64,000 nucleotides of DNA from Clostridium manihotivorum (GCF_004015185.1 NZ_CP025746.1:4729776-4793775), one strand, 5' to 3'. Counted from the first letter of the stretch, positions 25,714 through 34,130 are shown. The notes: generated by a model not told the origin, from the sequence alone. Program-made: numbers and translations.

Positions 25714-26169
25714 CTACTCCTCAACAAGTTCCAATACTATCCTACGCTTTTTAAACCCATACTTATTATAAAAGTTGATTACATTTTCATTACCAGCAGC
25801 TACTGTTATTACTTTTTTCTTTACATTATCACTTTCTAACCACTCCAAAGCCCTTCTTATCAATTCATCACCAATTCCGTACTTTCTAGCCCCTGATTTT
25901 AAAAATAGAGAGTCTACTTCTCCGATTGAATCCTGACTGATCGTACTTATACAGTATCCTATATAATTATCAAAAGAGTCTATAACTATATCAATATTTA
26001 TTGCTCTTGAAGTCAGTAGCTTCTTTTTCCTTTCATTAAAGTTAAGGCTTTCATACTGACTTTTAAAGTCTATAGATTTCTCTTTATGATATTCATTTAG
26101 CAACTCCCATAATGGTTCTACACTATCTAAAAATTCTTTTCCTCCATTAATGTATCTATAACTCTCCAT
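25714..26169 (-). CDS. GNAT-family N-acetyltransferase
   Basis: 151 residues. The acetyl-CoA loop motif ARKYGIGDELI lies near residue 95, preceded by the EVDSLFL strand and followed by the C-terminal VINFYNKYGFKKRRIVLEL typical of the fold. The substrate is unknown. The start is weakly supported: only a close-spaced GAGG precedes the ATG, though no better in-frame start is seen. Convergent with trhA. Confidence 0.8.
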   Translation of the reverse strand: MESYRYINGGKEFLDSVEPLWELLNEYHKEKSIDFKSQYESLNFNERKKKLLTSRAINIDIVIDSFDNYIGYCISTISQDSIGEVDSLFLKSGARKYGIGDELIRRALEWLESDNVKKKVITVAAGNENVINFYNKYGFKKRRIVLELVEE

Positions 26170-26670
26170 ATCCTCATTGTGAAGGTGCCTATAACTCCCT
26201 TCATATCTCCTTTACATTTCTATTCTAATCAAATTATTTTAAATTAAGTCTATGTTTAATAATATTGTTCAAATTAATTATAATAATATTTTATTTTTGA
26301 TACAATCTATCAAAGTAAACTATAAAACAATAACCGAGCTTCAATTGATAGTTATATTAATGATTAACTTTATTAGGTGCACTAAATTAACTATAAAAAA
26401 CAATTTATAAAAAATTATTCAGAAGACGCTTTATGTTAAAATAAGTTAAATTTTACAAAAACTCTTTATATCGGTGCCATTTTTCTGTATATTTGTTATT
26501 GTAAGTGATGCATTTCTTTTTCTAAGTAACTAAAATCACATGAAAACAAAGTTATATTTCTAGCAAAAATAATATATTATGGCTCAACAGTTAATTTTAT
26601 ATTTATACTACAACCAATCTTAGAATAAGATGCGTTACCTATTTATTAAATTAGAAAGGACTGATATAAC
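26170..26670. other. AT-rich gap upstream of the barnase gene
   Basis: About 500 bases without a plausible gene, RNA or member of repeat families A to D. It presumably holds the promoters of the divergent acetyltransferase and barnase genes. Confidence 0.5.
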
Positions 26671-27126
26671 ATGAAAAAGCTAATTAGAAAATTTAATCTA
26701 TTCTTAGTATTCACTTTTATGCTTGCCTCTGTGTTTGTAACAAACTTCACAAGTTCTGCTAAGGCATATACAGCTACAACTTCTTCTTATAGCAGCTACG
26801 CTATAATAAATGATTTTCAAGGAGTTGCAGATTATATCCATGCCTATGGTCACTTACCAAGCAATTATATAACAAAGTCACAAGCTTACGCCTTAGGTTG
26901 GGAACCTGGAGAAGATCTTTGGGACTATGCACCTGGTAAAAGTATAGGTGGCGATGTTTTCACAAACTCTGAAAGAGTTTTGCCAACTAAGTCTGGTAGA
27001 GTTTGGCACGAATGTGATATTAACTATAATGGTGGACATAGAGGTGCTGATAGGCTTCTATATTCTAATGATGGCTTAATATACGGAACTACTGACCATT
27101 ACAATACTTTCACTCGTTATTATTAA
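26671..27126 (+). CDS. Secreted guanyl-specific ribonuclease (barnase)
   Basis: 151 residues: a signal peptide (Lys/Arg-rich start, hydrophobic core, cleavage likely after AKA at residue 32) and a mature domain very like barnase. Catalytic residues are visible: Glu in WHECDINY, Arg in GHRGADRLLY and His in TTDHYNTFTRY near the C-terminus. It hydrolyses RNA outside the cell. The matching inhibitor lies 215 bases downstream on the same strand, with a family B repeat between. In Bacillus the enzyme serves nutrition or competition; which applies here is unknown. Confidence 0.94.
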   Translation: MKKLIRKFNLFLVFTFMLASVFVTNFTSSAKAYTATTSSYSSYAIINDFQGVADYIHAYGHLPSNYITKSQAYALGWEPGEDLWDYAPGKSIGGDVFTNSERVLPTKSGRVWHECDINYNGGHRGADRLLYSNDGLIYGTTDHYNTFTRYY

Positions 27127-27141
27127 AAAGTTCCTAAATAT

Positions 27142-27158
27142 ATTATGAAGTGGCACAC
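27142..27158. repeat. End fragment of a family A repeat
   Basis: TTATGAAGTGGCACAC matches only the right terminus of family A, just after the barnase stop. A remnant. Confidence 0.45.
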
Positions 27159-27219
27159 TAAAATACTAACTTAACCATTTCATTGATTTAGACTATAATA
27201 AGAAGAGCAGCTATTGGTT

Positions 27220-27325
27220 CTATAGGGAACCTATATGAAAACTTACTTAAGACTTGTTATAAAATCCCGGCTTCTGGGGATTTTATGGCATGTATAAATT
27301 AATAGTTGAAGTTGGTTCCCTATAT
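27220..27325. repeat. Family B palindromic repeat between barnase and barstar
   Basis: Inverted orientation: starts CTATAGGGAACCTATATGAAAAC, core AAAATCCCGGCTTCTGGGGATTTT (a hairpin), ends GAAGTTGGTTCCCTATA. The terminal repeats are nearly perfect. It separates the nuclease from its inhibitor. Confidence 0.8.
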
Positions 27326-27340
27326 TAAGGAGATGGATAT

Positions 27341-27613
27341 ATGAAAATAGTATTGGACGGCTCAACAATTACCGATAGAGAAAAGCTTCATTCCATACTT
27401 AAATCAGAATTTAATTTTCCAGATTACTATGGTAATAACTTAGATGCCCTTTGGGACTGCCTAACTGGCGATATTAAACTGCCCGTTACCTTAGAGTGGA
27501 AAAACTTTGATATAAGCCGAAATTTACTAGGTGATTATGCAGACAAAACACTAAATATACTTTTAAAAACTTCAGAACTATTAAAAGGAAAATTTGATGT
27601 AGAGGTATTTTAA
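27341..27613 (+). CDS. Barstar-family ribonuclease inhibitor
   Basis: 90 residues, the usual barstar length. Begins MKIVLDGSTITDREKLHSIL, then FNFPDYYGNNLDALWDCL, the helix-loop of barstar that plugs the barnase active site with conserved Tyr, Asn, Asp and Trp. It has no signal peptide, so it stays in the cytoplasm and protects against unexported nuclease. AAGGAGATGG ribosome site. It lies downstream of the barnase gene, but a palindromic repeat in between could uncouple the two messages. Confidence 0.92.
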   Translation: MKIVLDGSTITDREKLHSILKSEFNFPDYYGNNLDALWDCLTGDIKLPVTLEWKNFDISRNLLGDYADKTLNILLKTSELLKGKFDVEVF

Positions 27614-27660
27614 AATACTTTTCTCTGTGGGAAATAATATATTATTGTTATAAAATTAAA

Positions 27661-27689
27661 TGGCTAAGGAGAAAAAAACTCCTTAGCCA
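27661..27689. terminator. Shared hairpin between barstar and the cell wall hydrolase
   Basis: Perfect arms TGGCTAAGGAG and CTCCTTAGCCA around a run of A's. It is placed between convergent genes; the A-rich loop and AT-rich flanks suggest bidirectional termination. Confidence 0.65.
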
Positions 27690-27722
27690 TAATTATTTAA
27701 TGTATATCTAGCAAACTAAAAT

Positions 27723-28499
27723 CTAATTGATTACACTAACACATAAATCATAATACTTTCTTCTAGTTTCTAGTCCACTATATCCTCCGTTTACTCTTAA
27801 GGTAACTTCCTCTACAGTGGCTCCTTTATCACATAAATCATTCATACTATTCGAATGCCACCAAAAACCTGCACTCATCCAAGGATACATCACCGAGACA
27901 TAATCTGCACCTTCCATAACTCTTGGATCATCAATATCTTCAGCAAATCTTACATAATTGTCATAGCCTGTTAGCTGTATATATCCAGCTCCCTTATACT
28001 TAGGACCATCACCAGCATATCTATTGCCTAAATTTGATCTGTATTCATAGGCAAGTCCGCTACCAATTTCCTTAGTATATAGACCTAATCCAGATTCATA
28101 ACTACATTGACTTATAAAATGCCATATCCTTGGCAGTGTTATTATTTCATATTTTTGGAGACAATGATTTAAGTCCGTAATTATATTGATATTAACATTT
28201 TTCCAGCCGATAGTTCTAAGTTGCTCTCCACCTATATAGATGCTTGTAGCTCTCTCTCCTAAACTCTGGCTCAGCTTAGCTTTATTGTTTAATATTGCTT
28301 TGTATATCTCCTCTTCAGTAATATCACCAACTATTCCGTCTGGCTTCAAGTTGTTGTCTTTCTGAAACTCTAATACAGCCTCATTGGTAGCCCTTCCAAA
28401 ACTTCCATCAGCTCCAGAAGTACCTACCTTATACCCCAAGGTCATTAGATTCTCTTGTAACTTGGTTACTTCAACACCAGTGCTTCCAAGCTTAATCAT
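27723..28499 (-). CDS. Peptidoglycan-binding GH19-type cell wall hydrolase (endolysin-like)
   Basis: 258 residues without a signal peptide. An N-terminal peptidoglycan-binding domain (about 3-65; LGSTGVEVTKLQENL, then DGSFGRATNEAVLEFQ) is followed by a GH19 chitinase/lysozyme-like domain (about 85-258) with the probable catalytic Glu in CSYESGLGLY and the family's KYKGAGYIQLTGYDNY segment. This architecture is common in phage endolysins and spore or wall lytic enzymes of clostridia. No phage genes surround it, so it may be a domesticated endolysin. AAGGAG ribosome site. Confidence 0.85.
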   Translation of the reverse strand: MIKLGSTGVEVTKLQENLMTLGYKVGTSGADGSFGRATNEAVLEFQKDNNLKPDGIVGDITEEEIYKAILNNKAKLSQSLGERATSIYIGGEQLRTIGWKNVNINIITDLNHCLQKYEIITLPRIWHFISQCSYESGLGLYTKEIGSGLAYEYRSNLGNRYAGDGPKYKGAGYIQLTGYDNYVRFAEDIDDPRVMEGADYVSVMYPWMSAGFWWHSNSMNDLCDKGATVEEVTLRVNGGYSGLETRRKYYDLCVSVIN

Positions 28500-28711
28500 A
28501 GCAGCAACTCCTTACCCTTATATTATGGTATATTTTGTATACCATAATCTAATATATGCATCTCCCTAATAAATGTGCTACTACTATAAACATTAGGACA
28601 AGCTTAAAAAAATCTGTATAGTTAACTTATTGTAAACACTTTACATAATACATATAAAAACTTTATATTATGCTATAATTACTAAATAACTCTTTAATCT
28701 TACAATTAATG

Positions 28712-28887
28712 TATAGGCATCCAACTTCAACTATTAATTTATATATGCCCGATAGTCCCCAGAAGCCGGTATTATCGAACATTTATAAATTAAGTTTTCG
28801 TAAAGGATACCTATATATAGGGAAACAACTTCAACTATTAATTTATACTTGTTATAAATTTAGTTTTCATAAAGGTTCCCTTTATAT
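28712..28887. repeat. Family B repeats, two in tandem
   Basis: First copy 28712-28815 (TATAGGCATCCAACTTCAAC, core AGTCCCCAGAAGCCGG, end TAAAGGATACCTATA). A second, shorter copy (to 28887) lacks the CCCCAGAAGCC core and ends AAAGGTTCCCTTTATA. They lie directly before amj. The rest of 28500-28711 shows nothing clear. Confidence 0.75.
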
Positions 28888-28920
28888 AACAAAACTATTC
28901 TTTAATAGAGGAGCTCATTT

Positions 28921-29709
28921 ATGTCTAACAAATACATATTTCTTATAGCCTTGACCCTGGTAATTCATTTTATCGATACATTATCTTACTCTGTAAGACT
29001 AAACTCAGTGAAGAGCGGTAATTTTGCTTTGTCAACCTCTTTATTTAACATAATTGTCTTAGTCTCAAGAACAGCTAACACCTTTCAGGGGCCTTTAATA
29101 GGTTCACTAATCGACTCTAGCATAAGCCATAAATATGATCCACTTATGCAGGTTCGTGGAATCATATTTGCAGCTTCAGGAGGAACCCTTATGGCCATAG
29201 TACTAATCCCTACATTTCTAAAGCTCTTTGGGGTAGCTATGGCAAAGTTAGAAGTTAGCGGTTCTATTCCTAGTCTTGTAGTACAATCACTTAGTGTAAG
29301 TAATATTAAAAGGATTGCTAAAAACACTATAAAGCCTAAAAAATCCATGCTTGATAATCTAAGATATAAAAACATACCAAAAAGGCTATTACTTTTAAAT
29401 GCATTTATAACTGGTATATATACTATAGGAGTACTTTCATCAAATTATGCAGTTATATATTTGCCACAAAAGGCAGCTACCATAGCTCAATCCTCAGGAC
29501 TTATAAACGGTATTGCAACTATCATGCTAACCCTTTTTATAGATCCAAAATCTGCTGTTATAACAGATGAAGCTTATAGAGGAAAAAGAGAGTACGGAGA
29601 CGTAAAAGCTTTGGTTATAATGCTCATAGGTACTAAGCTTATCGGTACTCTTTTAGGTCAGTTATTTTTAGTTCCATCAGCTAGGCTGTTGTCTCTTATA
29701 TATAAATAA
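28921..29709 (+). CDS. amj: Amj-type lipid II flippase (alternate to MurJ)
   Basis: 262 residues with about six membrane segments. The N-terminus (IHFIDTLSYSVRLNSVKSG), the IVLVSRTANTFQGPLIGSLID segment and the C-terminal VPSARLLS match Amj (YdaH) of Bacillus subtilis, which moves the peptidoglycan precursor lipid II across the membrane when MurJ is absent or inhibited. The length is close to the Bacillus protein. GAGGAG ribosome site; monocistronic, with a terminator about 110 bases downstream. Confidence 0.88.
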   Translation: MSNKYIFLIALTLVIHFIDTLSYSVRLNSVKSGNFALSTSLFNIIVLVSRTANTFQGPLIGSLIDSSISHKYDPLMQVRGIIFAASGGTLMAIVLIPTFLKLFGVAMAKLEVSGSIPSLVVQSLSVSNIKRIAKNTIKPKKSMLDNLRYKNIPKRLLLLNAFITGIYTIGVLSSNYAVIYLPQKAATIAQSSGLINGIATIMLTLFIDPKSAVITDEAYRGKREYGDVKALVIMLIGTKLIGTLLGQLFLVPSARLLSLIYK

Positions 29710-29730
29710 CTAAGATTGATAGGTTTATCA

Positions 29731-29775
29731 ATATATGGGCAACCTTTATGAAAGCTTAAGTTATATTTGTTGCTC
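29731..29775. repeat. Diverged family B fragment after amj
   Basis: ATATATGGGCAACCTTTATGAAAGCTTAAGTTATATTTGTTGCTCC resembles a short family B end pair. Nothing else is seen in the 29710-30024 gap apart from the terminator at 29823. Confidence 0.4.
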
Positions 29776-29822
29776 CTAAATTATAGTTTCTAAAGTCTTA
29801 TAAATGTTATATAAAGAAAAAA

Positions 29823-29868
29823 AAGAACGTTCGTGTATAAGAAATATCTTATTGAACGTCTTTTTTTA
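29823..29868 (+). terminator. Terminator downstream of amj
   Basis: AAAGAACGTTC and GAACGTCTTTTTTT arms around a 21-base AT-rich loop, with seven T's. Confidence 0.7.
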
Positions 29869-30024
29869 ATGTTACAACACAATAAAGGCAGTAAGCCCTT
29901 CTTCAAAAGTAATACTTCACTTATCAAAGGGAGCTAACAACAGTCTTTATAGAAGTGTATTTTACGGTCTTACAAAAACAGCTATAAATAAATCGATTAT
30001 CCCTAATTTCAAGAAAGTACTTTA

Positions 30025-31194
30025 TCATTTACTTAGCTTTAAAATAAACCTCTTCATCTTCTTCATTGCCTCCATTATTTCATCCATGGATGTGGCATAA
30101 CAAGCTCTTACAAAACCTTCTCCACAAGCTCCGAAAGCATTTCCAGGCACCACTAATACCTTTTCTTCTAAGAGTAACCTTTCGCAAAATTCATCAGAGG
30201 TTAGCCCTGTAGACTTAATACAAGGAAATACATAAAAAGCACCTAAAGGCTCAAAACATTCAAGGCCCATCTCATTAAAAGCATTTAACATAACCCTTCT
30301 TCTTCTATTATATTCTCTCACCATCTCTTGTACATCATCATCACAATTCTTTAAGGCTTCTATTGCTCCGTATTGAGCTGTAGTAGGCGAACTCATTATT
30401 GCATACTGGTGTATTTTCTTCATAGCTTCTATTAAAACAGAGTGACCGCAAACATAACCTAATCTCCAGCCTGTCATAGCAAATGCTTTAGAAAATCCAT
30501 TTATAACAATAGTTTTATCTTTTATTTCTGGGAAGCTAGCTATAGAAACATGCTTATCACCATAGGATAGTTCTGAATAAATTTCATCTGAGAGTATTAT
30601 TATATCCTTATCCTTTAAAAAATTAACTATTGGTTCTAACTCTTCTCTTGTCATTATAGCTCCAGTTGGATTGTTAGGAAACGGAACAATCAAAACCTTA
30701 GTTTTTTCAGTAATTGCTTCCTCTAACAAATCTACAGTAAGCTTAAATTGATCTTCAGCTCTCAAATTTATAACAACAGGAGTTGCTCCAGTAAATGTAG
30801 TGCATCCTTTGTAAGCTACAAAACTAGGCTCCGGTATAATAACTTCATCTCCAGGACCTACTAGAGCTCTAAGGGCTATATCAATACCTTCACTACCCCC
30901 AACTGTAACTATTATCTGATCTTTAGGATCATACTGTAGTTGATATTTTTGCTCTAGGTAACTAGATATCTCTTCTCTAAGCTCCATAAATCCAGCATTT
31001 GAGGAGTAATGAGTATGCCCCTTTTCCAAAGAATATATTCCCGCTTCTCTTATATTCCAAGGAGTAACAAAATCAGGTTCACCAATACCTAATGAAATTA
31101 CCCCCTCCATTTCATTAATCAAATCAAAATACTTTCTTATACCAGAAGGAGGCATATTTTTAACCCTTTTTAAAATCATATCTTCAAGCATCAT
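30025..31194 (-). CDS. PLP-dependent class I/II aminotransferase (probable alanine-forming)
   Basis: 389 residues, fold type I. SLGIGEPDFVTPWNIREA opens the domain, VTVGGSEGIDIALRAL near residue 95 is the cofactor loop, PNNPTGA near residue 173 is substrate binding, and the PLP Lys is in NGFSKAFAMTGWRLGY near residue 233. It belongs to the aspartate/aromatic/PatA-like group, where sequence alone does not fix the substrate. It overlaps the Lrp regulator gene by four bases, and both follow a T-box whose specifier reads GCA (Ala), so a role in alanine synthesis from pyruvate is the best inference. Start: the first of two adjacent ATGs after GGGAGG. Confidence 0.86.
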   Translation of the reverse strand: MMLEDMILKRVKNMPPSGIRKYFDLINEMEGVISLGIGEPDFVTPWNIREAGIYSLEKGHTHYSSNAGFMELREEISSYLEQKYQLQYDPKDQIIVTVGGSEGIDIALRALVGPGDEVIIPEPSFVAYKGCTTFTGATPVVINLRAEDQFKLTVDLLEEAITEKTKVLIVPFPNNPTGAIMTREELEPIVNFLKDKDIIILSDEIYSELSYGDKHVSIASFPEIKDKTIVINGFSKAFAMTGWRLGYVCGHSVLIEAMKKIHQYAIMSSPTTAQYGAIEALKNCDDDVQEMVREYNRRRRVMLNAFNEMGLECFEPLGAFYVFPCIKSTGLTSDEFCERLLLEEKVLVVPGNAFGACGEGFVRACYATSMDEIMEAMKKMKRFILKLSK

Positions 31195-31670
31195 ATAAAT
31201 ATGTCCTCCCTATCATCTCTAGTCTTTTCTTCAAAAATAGTTCCATTATCTTTATACTTCTTCAACACGAAATGAGTAGCTGTACTCAATACATTTTCTT
31301 GAACCGCAAGCTTTTCAGAAACAAAAAGCGAAACCTCCTTCAGACTTTTGCCTTCTACTATCACTGTCAAATCAAAACCTCCAGACATTAAATAACAGGC
31401 TTTTACTTCTGGAAACTTATATATCCTTTCTGCAACCTTATCATAGCCTTCTCCTCTTTGAGGACTAACTCTTACTTCAATTAAGGCTGTAACACTATCC
31501 TTGTGAGTTTTTTCCCAATTTATCAAAGTTGTGTAACCAACAATTATATTATCATCTTCATATTTTTTTATGGTTTTCTCAACCTCTTCAGGGGATCTCC
31601 CCGTCATAACAGCTATCTCCTCAGCCGTATATTTACTGTTCTTTTCTAAGATTTCAAGAATTTCATCCAT
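31191..31670 (-). CDS. Lrp/AsnC-family transcriptional regulator
   Basis: 159 residues. The N-terminal winged helix (about 1-55; SKYTAEEIAVMTGRSPEEVEKTIKKYEDDNII) is followed by a RAM/AsnC ligand domain (about 65-150; ALIEVRVSP, YLMSGGFDLTVIVEGKSL). Members sense small amino acids as octamers. Co-transcribed with the aminotransferase, which it may autoregulate together with the T-box. AAGGAGG ribosome site. Confidence 0.9.
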   Translation of the reverse strand: MDEILEILEKNSKYTAEEIAVMTGRSPEEVEKTIKKYEDDNIIVGYTTLINWEKTHKDSVTALIEVRVSPQRGEGYDKVAERIYKFPEVKACYLMSGGFDLTVIVEGKSLKEVSLFVSEKLAVQENVLSTATHFVLKKYKDNGTIFEEKTRDDREDIFI

Positions 31671-31726
31671 TGATAAAACCTCCTTTAATATAATTATAAT
31701 TTTCGTATATATTAATAAAAAAATCG

Positions 31727-31904
31727 CTTAAGCGACATTCTTCAGTAAGCTTTTTTCGCATCTGCCTTTTCTGAACGAATGTGAAGAAATTCTGGCAGGC
31801 GACATAATTTTTTTTTACTATTTACAAAAAACAGCTACTCCAAAGTCTTTATAACGCTATGTTAAGCTAATAGAAAATTTTCTAATTGCATAGACAGTAA
31901 AAAA
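31727..31904. repeat. E module plus family D repeat in the Ala T-box leader
   Basis: E part 31727-31806 (TTCTTCAGTAAGCTTTTTTCGCATCTGCC ... TTCTGGCAGGCGA) followed by a D copy (TTTTTTACTATTTAC ... CATAGACAGTAAAAAA). It sits between the T-box terminator and the Lrp gene, in antisense orientation to the operon. Confidence 0.7.
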
Positions 31905-31907
31905 TAA

Positions 31908-32215
31908 AAAACCCCTTCAATCCCTATAAAAGGGACGAAGGAGTATATTCGCGGTACCACCCTAATTAGCGCATAAGCACTCTCTTAGTAGGAATAAAAC
32001 ATTCTTTTTAGAAACGGATATTTCTAATTGAATACTTTAATTCCATTCCTCTATAACGTGAGGTTACGTCTTTATCTAATTAAGATTAAAAGTTAATCTT
32101 ATTTCTCAACAAGAGACTCCAAGACTGCTTCCACTAAGCTTTTCTGTTGTAATTCCACCATCTACAACTCTCTTTAAGCAAAACACTAAGTGTACTCTTT
32201 CTTTTCAACACCTTT
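31908..32215 (-). promoter_or_regulatory. T-box riboswitch, probable alanine specificity (GCA specifier)
   Basis: The minus-strand T-box sequence AGGGTGGTACCGCGAA (31948-31963) is perfect, followed by a strong terminator (CTCCTTC-TCCCT ... AGGGA-GAAGGGG, then six T's; 31908-31943). Stem I has AGAGTACA, and the specifier segment reads GGAAGCAGTCTTGGAG. Aligned on the GAA-NNN-purine pattern of the trp T-box, the codon is GCA (32126-32128), alanine. The TGGT bulge would pair with ACCA, matching the A discriminator of tRNA-Ala. The specifier call is by eye and less certain than the T-box itself. Confidence 0.85.
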
Positions 32216-32235
32216 GTCATTTACAATTTTTATTT

Positions 32236-32264
32236 ATTATACTCGCAAAATAATAAACAATCAA
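32236..32264 (-). promoter_or_regulatory. Promoter of the lrp-aminotransferase operon
   Basis: Minus strand TTGATT (32259-32264), 17 bases, TATAAT (32236-32241), about 20 bases upstream of T-box Stem I. Confidence 0.75.
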
Positions 32265-32542
32265 TACTTTCACAAAAACTTTATTCCTTTAGTAAAAAAC
32301 TCTTTCTTACTTTCATAGAATAATAATACCCTAAGTAATCTTAAAATGAATTAATTTTGTGTCCTACGCTTTTTTGTTCTACAGATGTTCCAGTTCATTT
32401 TAATTTTTCATAATTATGAATAAATTCATCCGATAATATTGTTTGGTTAAACAAAAAAACTATTTAGTTCTCTTATATAATTCAATAAAGTTACTTATAA
32501 CATCTCTTAATAGTTCAAGTTTCTCCATTATTCATATTCAAT

Positions 32543-32571
32543 TTGGAATTCAACTCTTATTATGTTAAGAT
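32543..32571 (+). promoter_or_regulatory. Possible promoter of the phosphatase gene
   Basis: TTGGAA (32543-32548), 17 bases, TAAGAT (32566-32571), with the ATG at 32613. Weak match. Confidence 0.4.
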
Positions 32572-32612
32572 TATTTATAATAAATTTATCACTTAGCTAT
32601 CGGGGGATTATA

Positions 32613-33224
32613 ATGAAAACAACTTTATATCTAGTAAGACATGGTGAAACAAAATGGAATACCGAAGGAAGATTTCAAGGATGCATTGACATAGAACTGT
32701 CAGATAACGGAATGGTTCAAGCAAAAAAGTTAAAAGAAAGATTAAAAGATTCCTTTGATATAGTTTATACAAGCCCTCTTATGAGAGCTAAAAAGACTGC
32801 AGAAACTATTTGCGAAGGTACTGCTATAACTCCGATTGAAGAATTTAACTTAAGAGAAATAAATTTTGGTGATTGGGAAGGTCTTACCTTAACAGAAATA
32901 AAGGAAACTTATTCTCAGGAGTTTTTAAAGTGGCGTGAAGATGAACTAGTAGGGCCTATTTGCGGTGGTGAACTTTCTATAAAAGCTGCTTGTGATAGAG
33001 CTAAGAAAGCTGTTTTAAAAATTGTTGAAGAAAATCAAAGTTCTAAAATAGTTATAGTTGCACATGGAGGCATAATAAAAGCTGCTCTTATCGGACTTTT
33101 TGACTGGAAGATGACCATGTACCATAAGCTGCTTTTAGGTAACACCTCAATAAATGAGCTAAGCTTTAATGAAATCTTTGAACCTAGAATAGTTTCAGTA
33201 AATGATTTGAACCATCTTAAGTAA
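32613..33224 (+). CDS. Histidine phosphatase family protein (phosphoglycerate mutase-like)
   Basis: 203 residues. The catalytic LVRHGETKWN lies at residues 6-15, the second His in IVVAHGGIIKAAL near residue 150, and the conserved Glu in LREINFGDWEG near residue 80. It belongs to the cofactor-dependent PGM/CobC-like branch; most small clostridial members are broad phosphatases and no cobalamin genes are adjacent. The start at 32613 has CGGGGGAT upstream; a longer frame from 32562 lacks a ribosome site. Confidence 0.87.
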   Translation: MKTTLYLVRHGETKWNTEGRFQGCIDIELSDNGMVQAKKLKERLKDSFDIVYTSPLMRAKKTAETICEGTAITPIEEFNLREINFGDWEGLTLTEIKETYSQEFLKWREDELVGPICGGELSIKAACDRAKKAVLKIVEENQSSKIVIVAHGGIIKAALIGLFDWKMTMYHKLLLGNTSINELSFNEIFEPRIVSVNDLNHLK

Positions 33225-33367
33225 CTTGACTTGTGCGTTAATTTGAGAAAACTTTCTATGGATATAAATCCATAAATTACTTATTAAAATTTTTACACAA
33301 AAATAGCATAGCTGCTTCCAAATATGTTAAGCTTGAATTGCCACAACAAGTCTAAGGACGTAAATCT

Positions 33368-33716
33368 ATGGTGACTGCAATAGAAAACTATATTTTAGAG
33401 TTAAATCTACCATATTCTTCTGGGTTAAAGAATCATATGGTAAATCTAATCTCTGGAATAACCGTCACCGAAGTAAGCAAAAATCTATCTTCAATTTATC
33501 CAAGCTTGCTTGTAATAGGCATCGAAGTACAGGTTCAAGGTTTCTGGGCTCATACTAATGTAATCATGAGTATGTAAATGATGAACGAATATTTCATGCT
33601 ATATCTGAAATCTCAAATGCATCAAATGATGATGATATTGGATTTCTAATTATTGATGATACTTTAAGTAAAAAGTATGTTTCTATAAAAAATGTTGAAG
33701 GCTTAGATTATTATTG
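33368..33716 (+). pseudogene. N-terminal fragment of a DDE transposase (IS701/IS4-like), frameshifted
   Basis: The first frame (MVTAIENYILELNLPYSSGLKNHMVNL...) loses register near 33480-33580. A second frame resumes with NDERIFHAISEISNASNDDD then FLIIDDTLSKKYVS, which carries the first catalytic Asp of this transposase group, and stops at 33716. The remaining two thirds of the gene are missing. This is a decayed fragment, directly before the gene that the IS630 element later split. The family assignment is from recall of the motif pattern. Confidence 0.65.
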
Positions 33717-33729
33717 AGGAGTGATATTT

Positions 33730-34130
33730 ATGAGAAAAAAAAGAGCGATTATTTTATCAATTTTAGTATTTTCAATTATTCTTATCATAGGAATTACTTC
33801 CTACTATTTTCATTATAACAATGAAAAAAAATATAATCTTTTGTTATCTGATGCTCAGCGCATGGAAAATGCCGGCGAATTTGAAAAAGCCAAACAGTTG
33901 TATAACGATAGTTTAAAAATGAAAAACAGTAAGGATGTAATTTCAAAACTAAATAATATAACTACAAGTGAAAAAAATCTTATAGGATTAAAGATTTTAG
34001 ATTCATTGATTAGTGATAAAAAATATAATGATGCATTAAGCTATTTAGATTCAGTAGTTGATAATTCAAAATATGTAATGGACAAGGTTACTACTAAAAA
34101 GCAAGAAATTACTAAATTAAAATCAGACTA
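33730..34130 (+). pseudogene. 5' part of a membrane-anchored TPR-like protein gene split by IS630
   Basis: Starts at ATG 33730 after GAGGAGTG. The N-terminus is a single membrane anchor (RAIILSILVFSIILIIGIT) followed by about 100 residues of helical, TPR-like repeats (SDAQRMENAGEFEKAKQLYNDSL). Codon 134 (TAT) is interrupted after TA by the IS. Joined to 35318-35756 the frame is restored: Asp-Tyr-Glu-Glu-Gln. The present product would end in IS sequence at 34161. The rebuilt protein is 279 residues. Confidence 0.88.

Noticed and set aside
28709..28948. Open frame of 79 codons on the plus strand
   Set aside because: It lies across two tandem family B palindromes and overlaps the amj start; no ribosome site, and its composition is that of the repeat.
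27723..29709. Prophage remnant around the endolysin-like gene
   Set aside because: The neighbours are barstar and Amj; no capsid, tail, holin, integrase or attachment sites are visible.
33368..33577. A 69-residue independent protein
   Set aside because: The following sequence in another frame continues a transposase with the IIDDT motif, so this is a broken fragment.
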